From Shewanella hanedai (GTDB taxonomy: Bacteria; Pseudomonadota; Gammaproteobacteria; Enterobacterales; Shewanellaceae): DNA of 64,000 nucleotides. The stretch is from positions 62,001 through 126,000 of the forward strand of contig NZ_VKGK01000002.1 of the NCBI RefSeq assembly GCF_007197645.1. Direction: 5' to 3'. The notes below the pieces were generated by a model that made no database searches, had not been told where the DNA came from, and saw nothing but the letters and a program-made list of their open reading frames with translations. Of the stretch, positions 17,863 to 25,959 are shown piece after piece (the stretch's first letter is position 1; every line of letters begins with the position of its first letter). A program made the position numbers and the translations under genes.

Positions 17863-20142
17863 TTAGAAATAATCAAACTCACTCACTTCTTCATCAAACA
17901 ACCTCTCAAACTGCAACTGGCCATCACTTACCCACCAAATTCGGCCAGCATCAGTAAAGATCCTTAAGCCACTGCGGAGCTGATCAAGCGTATATTTATC
18001 GACAACACCGTGAGAGGCGAGATATCGCAATACCTCTTCAGAGAATTCAGCTTTATTGCATCCGAAATGGTCTCCCAAAACGGCATCTGTACAGTTATTC
18101 CCACAAGTCCGAGTATCGCCGCTGTCGCGACTCTTCAATCCAGAACCAAGCGGTTGCTTCCACTTGGGCATGGGTTTCTTATCCTCTTTGTTCTCAATAG
18201 CGTCATTTTCACTAAAGATAAGCGCACGTTCGGCTTTGAGCTTTTTATAGTTCACCTTCTCATCGTCATTCATGGCTCTAATGGTCCACTTCTCACCACG
18301 AGTGATTAACGATCTGACCTTGCTTTCACCATCAGCTTTCGTGGCCATGGCACACAACCCAAGTACTCGCTTGGTCATTTCACCAAACTCATTGCCGCAT
18401 TCAGTCTCTTCATATTCCAGCTTGATTGGATTAACAGCCAAGGCCTGTTCAAAGACTTTCCAGTTTGATGAATCTGCCGCCGCTCTGGCGAGCTCTATTT
18501 CAGGGGGCTGCGGGCACTCTTTTAACTTTCTTAGTTCACGCCACACTTGCACAGAAGAAGAACCAAAGAATTGAAACTGCCGCAGACGATAACGGCTTGC
18601 CCACGCCGCCGCATTTTCAGCACCCGCGCTTGCCGCTAAACCAGATTCAAAATCTAGCTCGCCTTGCATGTGCTCACCTTTAATGTTTTTCGACAGGTAC
18701 TTAATGATGTAGCCAACCGCTGAGCCTTTGGTTTTATCAACAGGTTCAATCTTTAAGCGATGTTCAGCAGCGCCGTCTTCATCACCGTCGACCTCAAAGG
18801 CATACTTTTCGAGTATCGCTTTAAGCACATCGGCATGTTCTGGATGGACGAAAATCAACATGTGCCAATGGGGCGTACTATCTTTGTGGGGTTCGGTGAC
18901 TCGTAGCCCTTGAATTTTAATTTTGCGATATGACAATGCAGAGCGGATTTTTCGAAATTGCCCAGACAAATAAGCTTGGGTATATTGGGCGTTCTCACAA
19001 TTCCACTTGCCTGAATTAAAATGATATTTACTTGGCGCGGTTAACGTCACCATTAAGCCAACTTTGCCCTGTTCTTCGGCAATCTCTTCAAGCCCGCGCG
19101 CCCTAACAATCAATTCAACAAAACGATTAGCTGGATTAGCGTTACCAGCCATCGCCGCATCGATAAGCGGTATGATCACCCCCGCCTCTGATTCAATCAT
19201 GGTGCTCTCTAGCCATTCACGGCCACTCTTTTGCTGCTCACACCATTCATTAAAACTGTCACGGCTCAAATAAGGGCTGTCTTCACCGACGAGGCCTGCT
19301 GCAACATTCAAATGCTCACAGCACAAATCACGTAACGAACCCAATTGGTTAAGCCACCACTTAGGGCTAGTCATGCGTAAAATGGCACACTCTGCCGCCT
19401 CGATAATCTGATTACGTTTCACATCAGCATAATAAGGGGGATTAACTTGCCACTGTTTACACACTGCAGCTGCAGCGTCATAGGCTTTTAAAAAAGCGAT
19501 ATCACCATGGTTCTGGCTGGCCGCGTCTTTCACTTCATCAAGGACGGTTAAGGCCAAACGGTTCGCCACATCTTTGAGCCGTTTACTTTTACGATATTTG
19601 ATTAACTCGAACCCACCGTAGTGAGTAGTTCGCTTATCGTTACTTTCGTTAATGTGCTTTGAGGTGAATTTATCGAAACTACCAATATTGTGAAACGGGT
19701 ACTTGAGCCAAACCTTGTTGATAAAATCAGTCGTCTTTCTCAAATATATATTGGCGCTACGAATGTTGGCCATACCGTCTTTTTTGGTGAGTCGGCGTTG
19801 ATACTCATCGCTAATCTTAATACTGATTTTATTAGGCAGATGACTCAGACGGGCATTGGCAAAACTGCGGTTGCTGTTAAGTACCGCGTGGTTGGGTGAA
19901 ACGTCATCGAGTAATTCATTAACTTCTTTGAGTGCCTGGCGCGCATTCGCTCCCTTTGGCAGTTCAGTCGATTTATAACCATCAAGAAAGTGTCGCTCTT
20001 GGTACTGCTCCGCTGATAACAGCTGTATTTTTTGAATGTGCTGATAGTCAGCAACAAACACGCACTTGCGCCCTTTAGGCGGGATTTTTACAAATCCAGA
20101 AAAAAGAGCCAAGGGCTGAGGTGATAATGTAGGAAAAGGCAT
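17863..20142 (-). CDS. P2 gpA-like HUH replication initiation endonuclease
   Basis: This 759-residue protein has the rolling-circle features of phage P2 protein A: an LTAPSKYHF segment near 367, the HUH metal motif TPHWHMLIF at about 423-431, and the paired nucleophile tyrosines Y478 and Y482 in GYIIKYLSKN. It would nick the element's origin and start single-strand replication in the cytoplasm. The ATG overlaps the stop of the upstream 84-residue gene (TAATG), so the two are translationally coupled. Length is typical of P2-type A proteins. The nick site, usually within or near this gene, could not be located by eye. Confidence 0.9.
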   Translation of the reverse strand: MPFPTLSPQPLALFSGFVKIPPKGRKCVFVADYQHIQKIQLLSAEQYQERHFLDGYKSTELPKGANARQALKEVNELLDDVSPNHAVLNSNRSFANARLSHLPNKISIKISDEYQRRLTKKDGMANIRSANIYLRKTTDFINKVWLKYPFHNIGSFDKFTSKHINESNDKRTTHYGGFELIKYRKSKRLKDVANRLALTVLDEVKDAASQNHGDIAFLKAYDAAAAVCKQWQVNPPYYADVKRNQIIEAAECAILRMTSPKWWLNQLGSLRDLCCEHLNVAAGLVGEDSPYLSRDSFNEWCEQQKSGREWLESTMIESEAGVIIPLIDAAMAGNANPANRFVELIVRARGLEEIAEEQGKVGLMVTLTAPSKYHFNSGKWNCENAQYTQAYLSGQFRKIRSALSYRKIKIQGLRVTEPHKDSTPHWHMLIFVHPEHADVLKAILEKYAFEVDGDEDGAAEHRLKIEPVDKTKGSAVGYIIKYLSKNIKGEHMQGELDFESGLAASAGAENAAAWASRYRLRQFQFFGSSSVQVWRELRKLKECPQPPEIELARAAADSSNWKVFEQALAVNPIKLEYEETECGNEFGEMTKRVLGLCAMATKADGESKVRSLITRGEKWTIRAMNDDEKVNYKKLKAERALIFSENDAIENKEDKKPMPKWKQPLGSGLKSRDSGDTRTCGNNCTDAVLGDHFGCNKAEFSEEVLRYLASHGVVDKYTLDQLRSGLRIFTDAGRIWWVSDGQLQFERLFDEEVSEFDYF

Positions 20143-20396
20143 TACACCCCCTCAAAACCGTGATGAAGCTTGGCTTTCTCTAAAGTGCGACGGATCCCTT
20201 TGGCAAAGTTGGTCAGGTCATTGCCCAAAGCTTGCCAATACAAGCAATCAAGCGCACCGGAGTACTTGGCAATCTTCATCATATTGGTGCTATATCTCAA
20301 GCTCCCGTTATCAATAAAAACTTGTATCTCTGCGGCAAGAGATTGCTTGTTGGTACGAAAATGCCTAAGTAAATGCTGGAATGCTGCGCTGCTCAT
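20142..20396 (-). CDS. Small phage-type protein coupled to gpA
   Basis: The 84-residue basic helical product (RHFRTNKQSLAAEIQVFIDN) is not recognised. Its stop overlaps the gpA start (TAATG) and its ATG overlaps the stop of the preceding gene (ATGA), so it belongs to a tightly coupled early operon. Position resembles the small genes between B and A in P2-like phages; the role is unknown. Confidence 0.65.
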   Translation of the reverse strand: MSSAAFQHLLRHFRTNKQSLAAEIQVFIDNGSLRYSTNMMKIAKYSGALDCLYWQALGNDLTNFAKGIRRTLEKAKLHHGFEGV

Positions 20397-20680
20397 GCTG
20401 CAGCCCTCGCGAACTTTCCTTCTTTAATCGCCTTTCCCATTGCTGCTAGCATTAACCAGTTAAGTGCTTGAAGTGATTTACAAACAAAATCATCTGGCAG
20501 GATAACGCCAGATAAATTGTGCATTGCACTTATCGCATCCATATGGCGCTCTGCTATTGAATGCTGTCCCTCATCAATGGCGCAATTAAAACTATCAAAG
20601 TGCATTTTTAACAGCCTTAAAAAGTATTCCCTACCTACAAAACCACTGTCTAACACCGAGGTTTGATTAAGTGCACTCAT
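20393..20680 (-). CDS. Small phage-type protein of the early operon
   Basis: The start is set at MSALNQTSV because the stop of the preceding gene lies one base before this ATG; the longer frame would overlap that gene by 50 bp. The 95-residue product has helical segments and a conserved-looking HMDAISAMHNLSGVILPDDF stretch, but no family is recognised. It is coupled downstream by an ATGA overlap. Confidence 0.6.
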   Translation of the reverse strand: MSALNQTSVLDSGFVGREYFLRLLKMHFDSFNCAIDEGQHSIAERHMDAISAMHNLSGVILPDDFVCKSLQALNWLMLAAMGKAIKEGKFARAAA

Positions 20681-20681
20681 A

Positions 20682-20921
20682 TCAGGCCGACCGTTGAATT
20701 TGGTTAACGTGAATGTTGTTTCGGATAGCAATTAATCGAACGTTAAGCGTTTTTGCTATTGATAGATCAAGTGATTCAGCAACGATCTGCAATGACTCGA
20801 TCACCGATTCGGCAACGATGGGCTCTATCGGATAGGAGGAATGATTTAAAGCGTTAATAACCCTGTTCGCTTCATTGCGAATTGCGGTGTCAGTTGTTAA
20901 ACTCTGTGTTGTCGGTTTCAT
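20682..20921 (-). CDS. Small phage-type protein, unknown
   Basis: The 79-residue helical product (starting MKPTTQSLTTDTAIRNEANRV) is preceded by AAGGATATACATT-ATG, a good ribosome binding site. It is part of the same minus-strand early operon. No family is recognised. Confidence 0.6.
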   Translation of the reverse strand: MKPTTQSLTTDTAIRNEANRVINALNHSSYPIEPIVAESVIESLQIVAESLDLSIAKTLNVRLIAIRNNIHVNQIQRSA

Positions 20922-20990
20922 AATGTATATCCTTGAAGATCTATTGATTGATTCGACACGGCCACATCCGGTGCAACGGAAGTGGCTTTT

Positions 20991-21353
20991 TTATGCATGG
21001 GATTTACGGGTGGGTTTAACATTAAATTCATCTCGACTTAGTAAGCTCTCACCAAACGACTTACCTAAATTTCTTAGGGCGATAATGGATAAACGGATCT
21101 GATTTCGTTCTTCGAAAGTCATCGCTTCTAGAGGGATATTTATGTGGGTACTCGGCCTGATACGGGCACCAAATAACACTATCGCTTTTTGCTGTTCAGT
21201 GAGCTTGCTGTATTGACTCGCTGCACAGCTTCTACCTAGAATGGTCCTAATATCACTGAATCTATCTTTCGTGGTGAGGGTGTAGATGTTGTTAACTACG
21301 TTGGTTATTGACGGCGTTAATGCTGTAACTTGATCATTTTTTAAAGTGTTCAT
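20991..21353 (-). CDS. Phage-type early protein, unknown
   Basis: The start is placed at MNTLKNDQV because AAAGGAACAG lies just before it. The 120-residue basic product contains SKLTEQQKAIVLFGARIRPS, reminiscent of small P2-like accessory proteins, but I cannot name a family. It follows the PrtN-like gene by 22 bp. Confidence 0.6.
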   Translation of the reverse strand: MNTLKNDQVTALTPSITNVVNNIYTLTTKDRFSDIRTILGRSCAASQYSKLTEQQKAIVLFGARIRPSTHINIPLEAMTFEERNQIRLSIIALRNLGKSFGESLLSRDEFNVKPTRKSHA

Positions 21354-21375
21354 ATCTGTTCCTTTAAAATTTGGT

Positions 21376-21639
21376 TTATTGTTTAGCAAGCTGAATAACA
21401 TCCCAGTCAGATTTTGATTCCTGATAGCACTTATCAACATGAGCCGCTAAGTCAGCAACTTTAACCAAGGACGGCGAACGTTCTGAATCACGTAATTTGA
21501 AAGTAGGTACGGGTAAGTCTTTCGCCTTCGCTTTTTGCTCCGCAGTTTTCGGTGTATAGCCGAAGAACTCTTCACAAATAATTTTTAGTTCAACTGTTGG
21601 TGACTCAAATCGAGCCAATAACGCAAAAGAAGTATTCAT
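21376..21639 (-). CDS. PrtN-like pyocin-activator family protein
   Basis: This 87-residue protein matches the PrtN family pattern: MNTSFALLARF at the start, EEFFGYTPKTAEQKAKA, the core LPVPTFKLRDSERSPSLV and DLAAHVD. In Pseudomonas PrtN activates pyocin genes; homologues occur in phage-like elements as small transcription regulators. Here it sits directly after the CII-like gene, so a role in controlling the element's early genes is more likely than control of a pyocin, none of which is visible in the window. Confidence 0.75.
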   Translation of the reverse strand: MNTSFALLARFESPTVELKIICEEFFGYTPKTAEQKAKAKDLPVPTFKLRDSERSPSLVKVADLAAHVDKCYQESKSDWDVIQLAKQ

Positions 21640-21647
21640 ATTCTTTC

Positions 21648-22190
21648 CTACATTAAGCCAGGCATCGGCATTGTTTGCAGTGCATCGCTTGCGACGGTTA
21701 ATACCGGAATAGCTTGAAACTTTTGCTCAACGTCATGGACAAAAATAGCCAGTTCTTCCATCACATATGTCGCGCGTCTCACCGTTTCATGACGCATCCG
21801 CTCAGTGATTCGCTTTGTTGTTTTTACATCAAGAGCTAGTGCACCCAGTTGCGCCGCATTGACGGTAATATCTAACGCCCTATCGGTTAACTCATGCTGA
21901 CTGGCTGAACCTAATTCCACTAACGACACAGAAACAGCACAATCTAAGTCCAACAACACCCCATCGATAATGCAACGGTTGCCACTGGAACGAGTAATAG
22001 CCACCAACTCAACCACCGATAATTTATGTGGTTGCTCTAAACACAGCTTGTTACGCAATATCTGCGCGCTGGAGATCTCTGCCTTTGCTGCAACTGACTT
22101 TAAATTCTCATCTGCAGCAAATTGACGAAGTGCCCCATTCAAATGACATGACTTAGTATTCATTTGTGTACTAGAATTGATCGTATACAT
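21648..22190 (-). CDS. P2-type CII regulatory protein (Phage_CP76-like)
   Basis: This 180-residue protein resembles the CII family of P2-like phages: MNTKSCHLNGALRQFAADE, then ISSAQILRNKLCLEQPHKLS and VELVAITRSSGNRCIIDGVL. The first segment is a helix-turn-helix candidate. The start may be the internal Met at residue 11 (MNTKS). It is located between the Cox-like gene and the PrtN-like gene, the expected position for an early lysogeny regulator. Confidence 0.78.
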   Translation of the reverse strand: MYTINSSTQMNTKSCHLNGALRQFAADENLKSVAAKAEISSAQILRNKLCLEQPHKLSVVELVAITRSSGNRCIIDGVLLDLDCAVSVSLVELGSASQHELTDRALDITVNAAQLGALALDVKTTKRITERMRHETVRRATYVMEELAIFVHDVEQKFQAIPVLTVASDALQTMPMPGLM

Positions 22191-22236
22191 AGATAGGAAA
22201 CTCCATTTTGCTATTGTTAACTCTTCAAATGAGTAA

Positions 22237-22479
22237 TTAACTTACTTGATTCGCGTCTTCTATAAGCGCTTTCTGGTCAGCTAATCTAAGTTCTGCCGCT
22301 TCAATCACAAGCGCTTGAACATTGATTAATGGTTTACTGCGTGGGTCATTCTTGGGGCGGGTAGGCAGACGGCCTTCGTAAACCATTTTCTTAACGGTGT
22401 TGTAAGGCAGACCTGATGCGCGGGCATACTCCGCATAGGTGAGATAAGGTGTTGTAACCTGTAGAGTAATATTAACCAT
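22237..22479 (-). CDS. Cox/excisionase-like DNA-binding protein
   Basis: The 80-residue product has a winged-helix-type N-terminus (LTYAEYARASGLPYNTVKKM then GRLPTRPKND), as in P2 Cox and AlpA-like proteins. It is transcribed divergently from the repressor, as cox is from C in P2, and is the first gene of the early operon. Cox proteins repress the lysogenic promoter and assist excision, so this is the best candidate for the island's missing excisionase. AAAAGGT upstream supports the start. Confidence 0.8.
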   Translation of the reverse strand: MVNITLQVTTPYLTYAEYARASGLPYNTVKKMVYEGRLPTRPKNDPRSKPLINVQALVIEAAELRLADQKALIEDANQVS

Positions 22480-22566
22480 TGTGGTACCTTTTATTTGTTA
22501 GCCCGTGTTGAATCTTGGTGGATCCACGAGCACCTCAATTTGAATAAGATTATTGATCATACAGAT
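22480..22566. promoter_or_regulatory. Divergent cox/repressor switch region
   Basis: The 87 bp between the Cox-like and repressor genes must contain both lysogeny-switch promoters. A perfect 10-bp palindrome GTGGATCCAC lies at 22518-22527, extended by CTTG and GAG, and is the best operator candidate. If the repressor started at 22495 the palindrome would be coding, which is one reason to prefer the start at 22567. Confidence 0.5.
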
Positions 22567-23559
22567 ATGAATATCAACAATTGTAGCGAAATAGTGTTAA
22601 ATAAGATGAAAAAGCCACTAGAAGTCGAAGGTGGTAAAGTCTTTGTGAACAGACTTGTTCATTTATTTGGTTTAAGAAGCAAGGTTGAACTTTCTGAGTT
22701 AATTGGTGTGTCTACTGGTTCGCTTGCTACATGGCAGACCCGCAACGTAGTTCCTTATGAACTAGCTATCAGATTGCATTTGGCGACAGGGGTGTCATTA
22801 GAGTATTTATTGTTTGAAGAGTTAAAGGGTAATTACGATGTAATGCTATACGCTCCTAATCACATCACTCAACCCAACTATGCCAACATAAAACACAACC
22901 TAAACATCTTTCGTTATTCTATTTGTCAGCCCATAAACTACTATGGTGGCGCTGTATTGATAGAGCGCTTAGTTTCTATTTTTAAAGTCAGCAGTAAAAA
23001 AGAAATGGGCGAATTATTTAGCGTTAGCGTGGGAACACTATCTACTTGGCACACCAGAAAGATAGCTCCACATGAGTTGCTATGCAGAATTCATCTTGCT
23101 ACCGGTATCTCAATGCATTTTTTGTGTTTTGGTAGAGAGTGGGAAGAAGGCCAACAACAGAGAAGTATAAACCTTCCTTCAAGCAGTGAAGCGTCTAATA
23201 AGGGCATGTTAGATAATGGCTTGCAGTCATGCGAACAGACCTACGAACTCGACAATGGACAGTTAAAATTAAGTTCCAAGTATGTAGCTAATGATTTATT
23301 TTGGTCAAAAATTGGTATCAACCCACCTTCAGACATGGTTGTTATTGGCCTATCTGAGTTATATTTTATTAATGTAACTTTTAAAAAAGTGACCAAAGGC
23401 CAGTACTTATTTGCCATCAACGACAACTATCAGATAGGCGAACTGCGACAGCTGCCCGATGGTAATATCTACCTCATCGATGGCCAAGACAAATATCCGT
23501 TTAACACAGACACCACCAAGATCCACGGCAAGGTGGTATCAATTTTACAAAGCGTTTAA
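22567..23559 (+). CDS. CI-type phage repressor with two tandem DNA-binding domains
   Basis: From the ATG at 22567 the product is 330 residues. Two similar CI-repressor helix-turn-helix domains occur in tandem: about 22-83 (GGKVFVNRLVHLFGL, LIGVSTGSLATWQTR, HLATGVSLEYLLF) and about 127-188 (GGAVLIERLVSIFKV, LFSVSVGTLSTWHTR, HLATGISMHFLCF). The C-terminal third resembles the S24-like dimerisation part of such repressors, but no cleavage Ala-Gly or Ser/Lys dyad could be assigned. Most family members carry one such domain. It faces the Cox-like gene, as in P2-type switches. A longer start at 22495 is possible but lacks support. Confidence 0.82.
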   Translation: MNINNCSEIVLNKMKKPLEVEGGKVFVNRLVHLFGLRSKVELSELIGVSTGSLATWQTRNVVPYELAIRLHLATGVSLEYLLFEELKGNYDVMLYAPNHITQPNYANIKHNLNIFRYSICQPINYYGGAVLIERLVSIFKVSSKKEMGELFSVSVGTLSTWHTRKIAPHELLCRIHLATGISMHFLCFGREWEEGQQQRSINLPSSSEASNKGMLDNGLQSCEQTYELDNGQLKLSSKYVANDLFWSKIGINPPSDMVVIGLSELYFINVTFKKVTKGQYLFAINDNYQIGELRQLPDGNIYLIDGQDKYPFNTDTTKIHGKVVSILQSV

Positions 23560-23571
23560 TAAGGATGTTGT

Positions 23572-23655
23572 ATGAGTGAAATACAGAACCCACTGAGCCC
23601 AAGATTAGGAATGACTATCTTTCAGGTATATAAGGACGTTTCACTCTATCGATAA
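23572..23655 (+). CDS. Possible 27-residue ORF after the repressor
   Basis: An ATG 12 bp after the repressor stop, with AAGGATG before it, opens a 27-codon frame (MSEIQNPLSPRLGMTIF) ending at 23655. In P2-like phages the next gene after the repressor is int, so this may be the leftover start of a lost gene. No family is recognisable. Confidence 0.3.
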   Translation: MSEIQNPLSPRLGMTIFQVYKDVSLYR

Positions 23656-23696
23656 CGACTTAGAGCAATCACTTACCTGTTGAACTGCAAAACTGA

Positions 23697-23755
23697 TTTT
23701 GGGGCAAATTGTCTTAGAGCGATCGCGCTAAGACGTAGCTAGACAGAAATTGGTT
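23697..23755 (+). repeat. Island palindromic repeat, copy at 23.7 kb
   Basis: TTTTGGGGCAAATT leads a 24-bp palindrome (GTCTTAGAG...GCTAAGAC, 23711-23734), followed by the second-unit lead CTAGACAGAAATTGG. About 40 bp on comes GGAAAAGTATGG, then a long hairpin. It lies 3' of the EEP module. Confidence 0.75.
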
Positions 23756-23811
23756 GGATTATTTACTCTATCAAGGCTTGTAGGTATTAGGAAAAGTATG
23801 GAGTTCGCCGC

Positions 23812-23843
23812 GTTAAGGTGATAAGCAATGCTATCACCTTAAC
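23812..23843. terminator. Perfect hairpin 3' of the EEP module
   Basis: GTTAAGGTGATA and TATCACCTTAAC form a perfect 12-bp stem around AGCAATGC, 90 bp after the 168-residue ORF stop on its strand. There is no long T run, so the terminator role is inferred from position. Confidence 0.55.
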
Positions 23844-23932
23844 ATAAACATTGCGCCGTAAAAACGAAACCTAAACTTGAACGTAAAATCGTAAGTGTTA
23901 GGAATTACTCTAGAATGCTTGTAAAAGGAAAG

Positions 23933-24439
23933 TTAAGACTTGTCTACGACGGCAGCCTTTTTGATTGCTTCATCAACTAACCTTTTGAAACTTCTGAGCA
24001 TTAAGTGTGTTTGATAGTCTGATACTACTACACCAACTGCGTCAGCGAACTCTTTTTGGTTATCTGCTACATAATGGTTCTTCTCGTGTACAACCGTTAT
24101 TGGATACCCCCCATTTGACCGCTTAACTTTCATTAAACTCTTTTTAACATCAGTTTTTTCATGTTTGATAAAAATGTAGTTATAACCGGTCAGCTCACGA
24201 GACTTAGGAAACCCTACTGAATGCAACGCTAATATGTCTATCGCACTTCGGTGAATCGCTGTGTTATTATTCTCTTTTTTGTATTCGACATCTTCTTCAA
24301 ACTTGATATCTAATGCTAAGAAACTAGACAAAGAATGGCCCAACTTTTCATACACCTCTTCAATTTCGTTCTTGTTTTGTTGGACTAAATCTGCTGCGTC
24401 TTTACCTTGAATTAAGAGTTCATCGAAATTAAATGACAT
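23933..24439 (-). CDS. Hypothetical partner of the EEP nuclease
   Basis: This 168-residue soluble protein is not recognised. It has an N-terminal coiled-coil-like stretch (VQQNKNEIEEVYEKL) and a mixed alpha/beta core with HEKTDVKKSLMKVKRSNGG. It starts 11 bp after the EEP-fold protein gene and is clearly co-transcribed, forming a two-gene module closed by a hairpin and a repeat-family copy. A chaperone, immunity or sensor role for the nuclease is possible but inferred. Confidence 0.65.
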   Translation of the reverse strand: MSFNFDELLIQGKDAADLVQQNKNEIEEVYEKLGHSLSSFLALDIKFEEDVEYKKENNNTAIHRSAIDILALHSVGFPKSRELTGYNYIFIKHEKTDVKKSLMKVKRSNGGYPITVVHEKNHYVADNQKEFADAVGVVVSDYQTHLMLRSFKRLVDEAIKKAAVVDKS

Positions 24440-24450
24440 GTGTTATTACC

Positions 24451-25356
24451 TCATACTCTTGTTATTTCGCAAACGACTGGAAGGTGATCAATAAAATTAT
24501 TACTGTCTTCAAAATCTGTGAGTAGTACTTCCGGTGTTAATATCTGTGTTCTGAATTCATTAAGATGCCAATAGCTATTATTAAGGAAACTACCTGATAC
24601 AATTATTTGGTCATAAGAATGCCAAATAGTGCCTAAAAACTGTTTATACTTATGGCTACCTGAACGATATGTTTTGGCAGTACCAGCATGGCTATACTTG
24701 TATTCTGAAACAATACTTCGCCAGAACGGATTATAGAAATACTCTTTGGGATACTTTTTTACCGCGTCATGGCAACGGTTCGCTTTCAAGTGATTGTTGA
24801 GACTTGCATCATAAGGGTTATCGTTAAAGTCACCCATTACTATAACATCATTGCCTGCATCCATAATCTCTATTGCGTCGTTATAAACAATATCTGCAGC
24901 CGTAATCCTTTTAGCTTCTCCATCACCATTTAAGCGGCTAGCCCAATGGCACAAATATATATAAATAACTTTTGAGTCATCAATGTTTTCAACTTCTACT
25001 AATTGTGCTGCTTTTACAGTGTTGCCAGTTAAAAACTTAGAAAGTGTTCTATTGTGCCGGACTTTTACCTTTGAATGCTTATATATAACAGCTATATCAA
25101 ACCTCGTCCGACCAACTGTATGTGTGAGATCCAATAGAGTTACATCTTCTAAGTTCAGGTTATCAGAAAGATATCTAACATCCTCAGCAGAGACTTCGCA
25201 TAAAGCTAAGAAATCACAAGAACTCTCACACATTAATGTTTCAATATGAGCAAGTATAGTCAGATAGGTTGTAGCGTTTGCTTTACTTTTAGCTTTTAGT
25301 GCTGAAGGAGATAACGCAACATTCCACCAACCAAATCTTAGATTATAAAGCAGCAT
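24451..25356 (-). CDS. Endonuclease/exonuclease/phosphatase-fold (EEP) protein
   Basis: This 301-residue protein carries the EEP catalytic motifs in order: GWWNVA near residue 9 (metal-ligand Asn), LCEVS near 52 (Glu), LCHWASR near 136, VMGDFNDNPYDA near 174 (catalytic Asp and Asn), YDQIIV near 251 and IDHLPV near 288 (Asp-His pair). The family includes DNases, sugar phosphatases and sphingomyelinases; with no signal peptide it is cytoplasmic, so a nuclease is plausible. It is the first gene of a two-gene module in the island. Confidence 0.8.
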   Translation of the reverse strand: MLLYNLRFGWWNVALSPSALKAKSKANATTYLTILAHIETLMCESSCDFLALCEVSAEDVRYLSDNLNLEDVTLLDLTHTVGRTRFDIAVIYKHSKVKVRHNRTLSKFLTGNTVKAAQLVEVENIDDSKVIYIYLCHWASRLNGDGEAKRITAADIVYNDAIEIMDAGNDVIVMGDFNDNPYDASLNNHLKANRCHDAVKKYPKEYFYNPFWRSIVSEYKYSHAGTAKTYRSGSHKYKQFLGTIWHSYDQIIVSGSFLNNSYWHLNEFRTQILTPEVLLTDFEDSNNFIDHLPVVCEITRV

Positions 25357-25959
25357 TTATAACTACCAAATTGAAAAATTGCATTTTATCCTTTTGTTGT
25401 ATATGGGTAAATTAGTTTTGCATTTAATGCTACTAGGTTACCTCAACGAAAAACAGCCTCCGGCTACGTCCAATACAATTGCCGAAATACTGTTTGGCAT
25501 TAACTTTTTGATTTTAATTAATATGATTGGATTTTAAACGCCAGATTCCGCTTCATTCAATCAGCAGGGTGAGAGCGTGAATGTTTTTCGAACACGAGCT
25601 GAGTGTTTTTCCTGCATAATTTGCACATAAAGCACTCAACACAACAAGACGTGAGTAGCTAAAGGTTCGAAAAATAATCTAAGAGTTCAAAAATCACTCA
25701 CTCGTGATCTTACCCAAATTTAATCAGCTTGTCACTCGCCCTTTGGATAAACTTTTGTAGGGGAAATCAACATTAACAATATGAGAATGAGCTTTTACTC
25801 TAACTGGTAATGGGGCAAAAATGAGCTAGAGATTTGGCTCTAGCTCATGAGGTTTTGATTAGAAAAAGTATGGTTATCTGGAATGCGATAACAACATAAG
25901 AACTGTCGCGACGGTACACGACCTATCCTTATTTTTAATACCTAAATCGAGTCGTAATA
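25357..25959. other. 600-bp spacer between cargo modules
   Basis: No gene is visible. The interval contains a small hairpin AGCC-TCC-GGCT near 25449-25459, an AT-rich promoter-like region for the EEP module, and a repeat-family copy at 25735-25875. The part from 25735 (ACTTTTGTAGGGGAAATCA) resembles 42150-42200 near the right end of the island. Confidence 0.5.
25735..25875 (+). repeat. Island palindromic repeat, copy at 25.8 kb
   Basis: A leader GAGCTTTTACTCTAACTGG and TGGGGCAAAA precede a 28-bp palindrome (ATGAGCTAGAG...CTCTAGCTCAT, 25821-25848), and GAAAAAGTATGG follows 14 bp later. Leader and core match the copy at 42.2 kb. It lies about 85 bp 3' of the DUF900 gene on the gene's strand. 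Confidence 0.7.
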
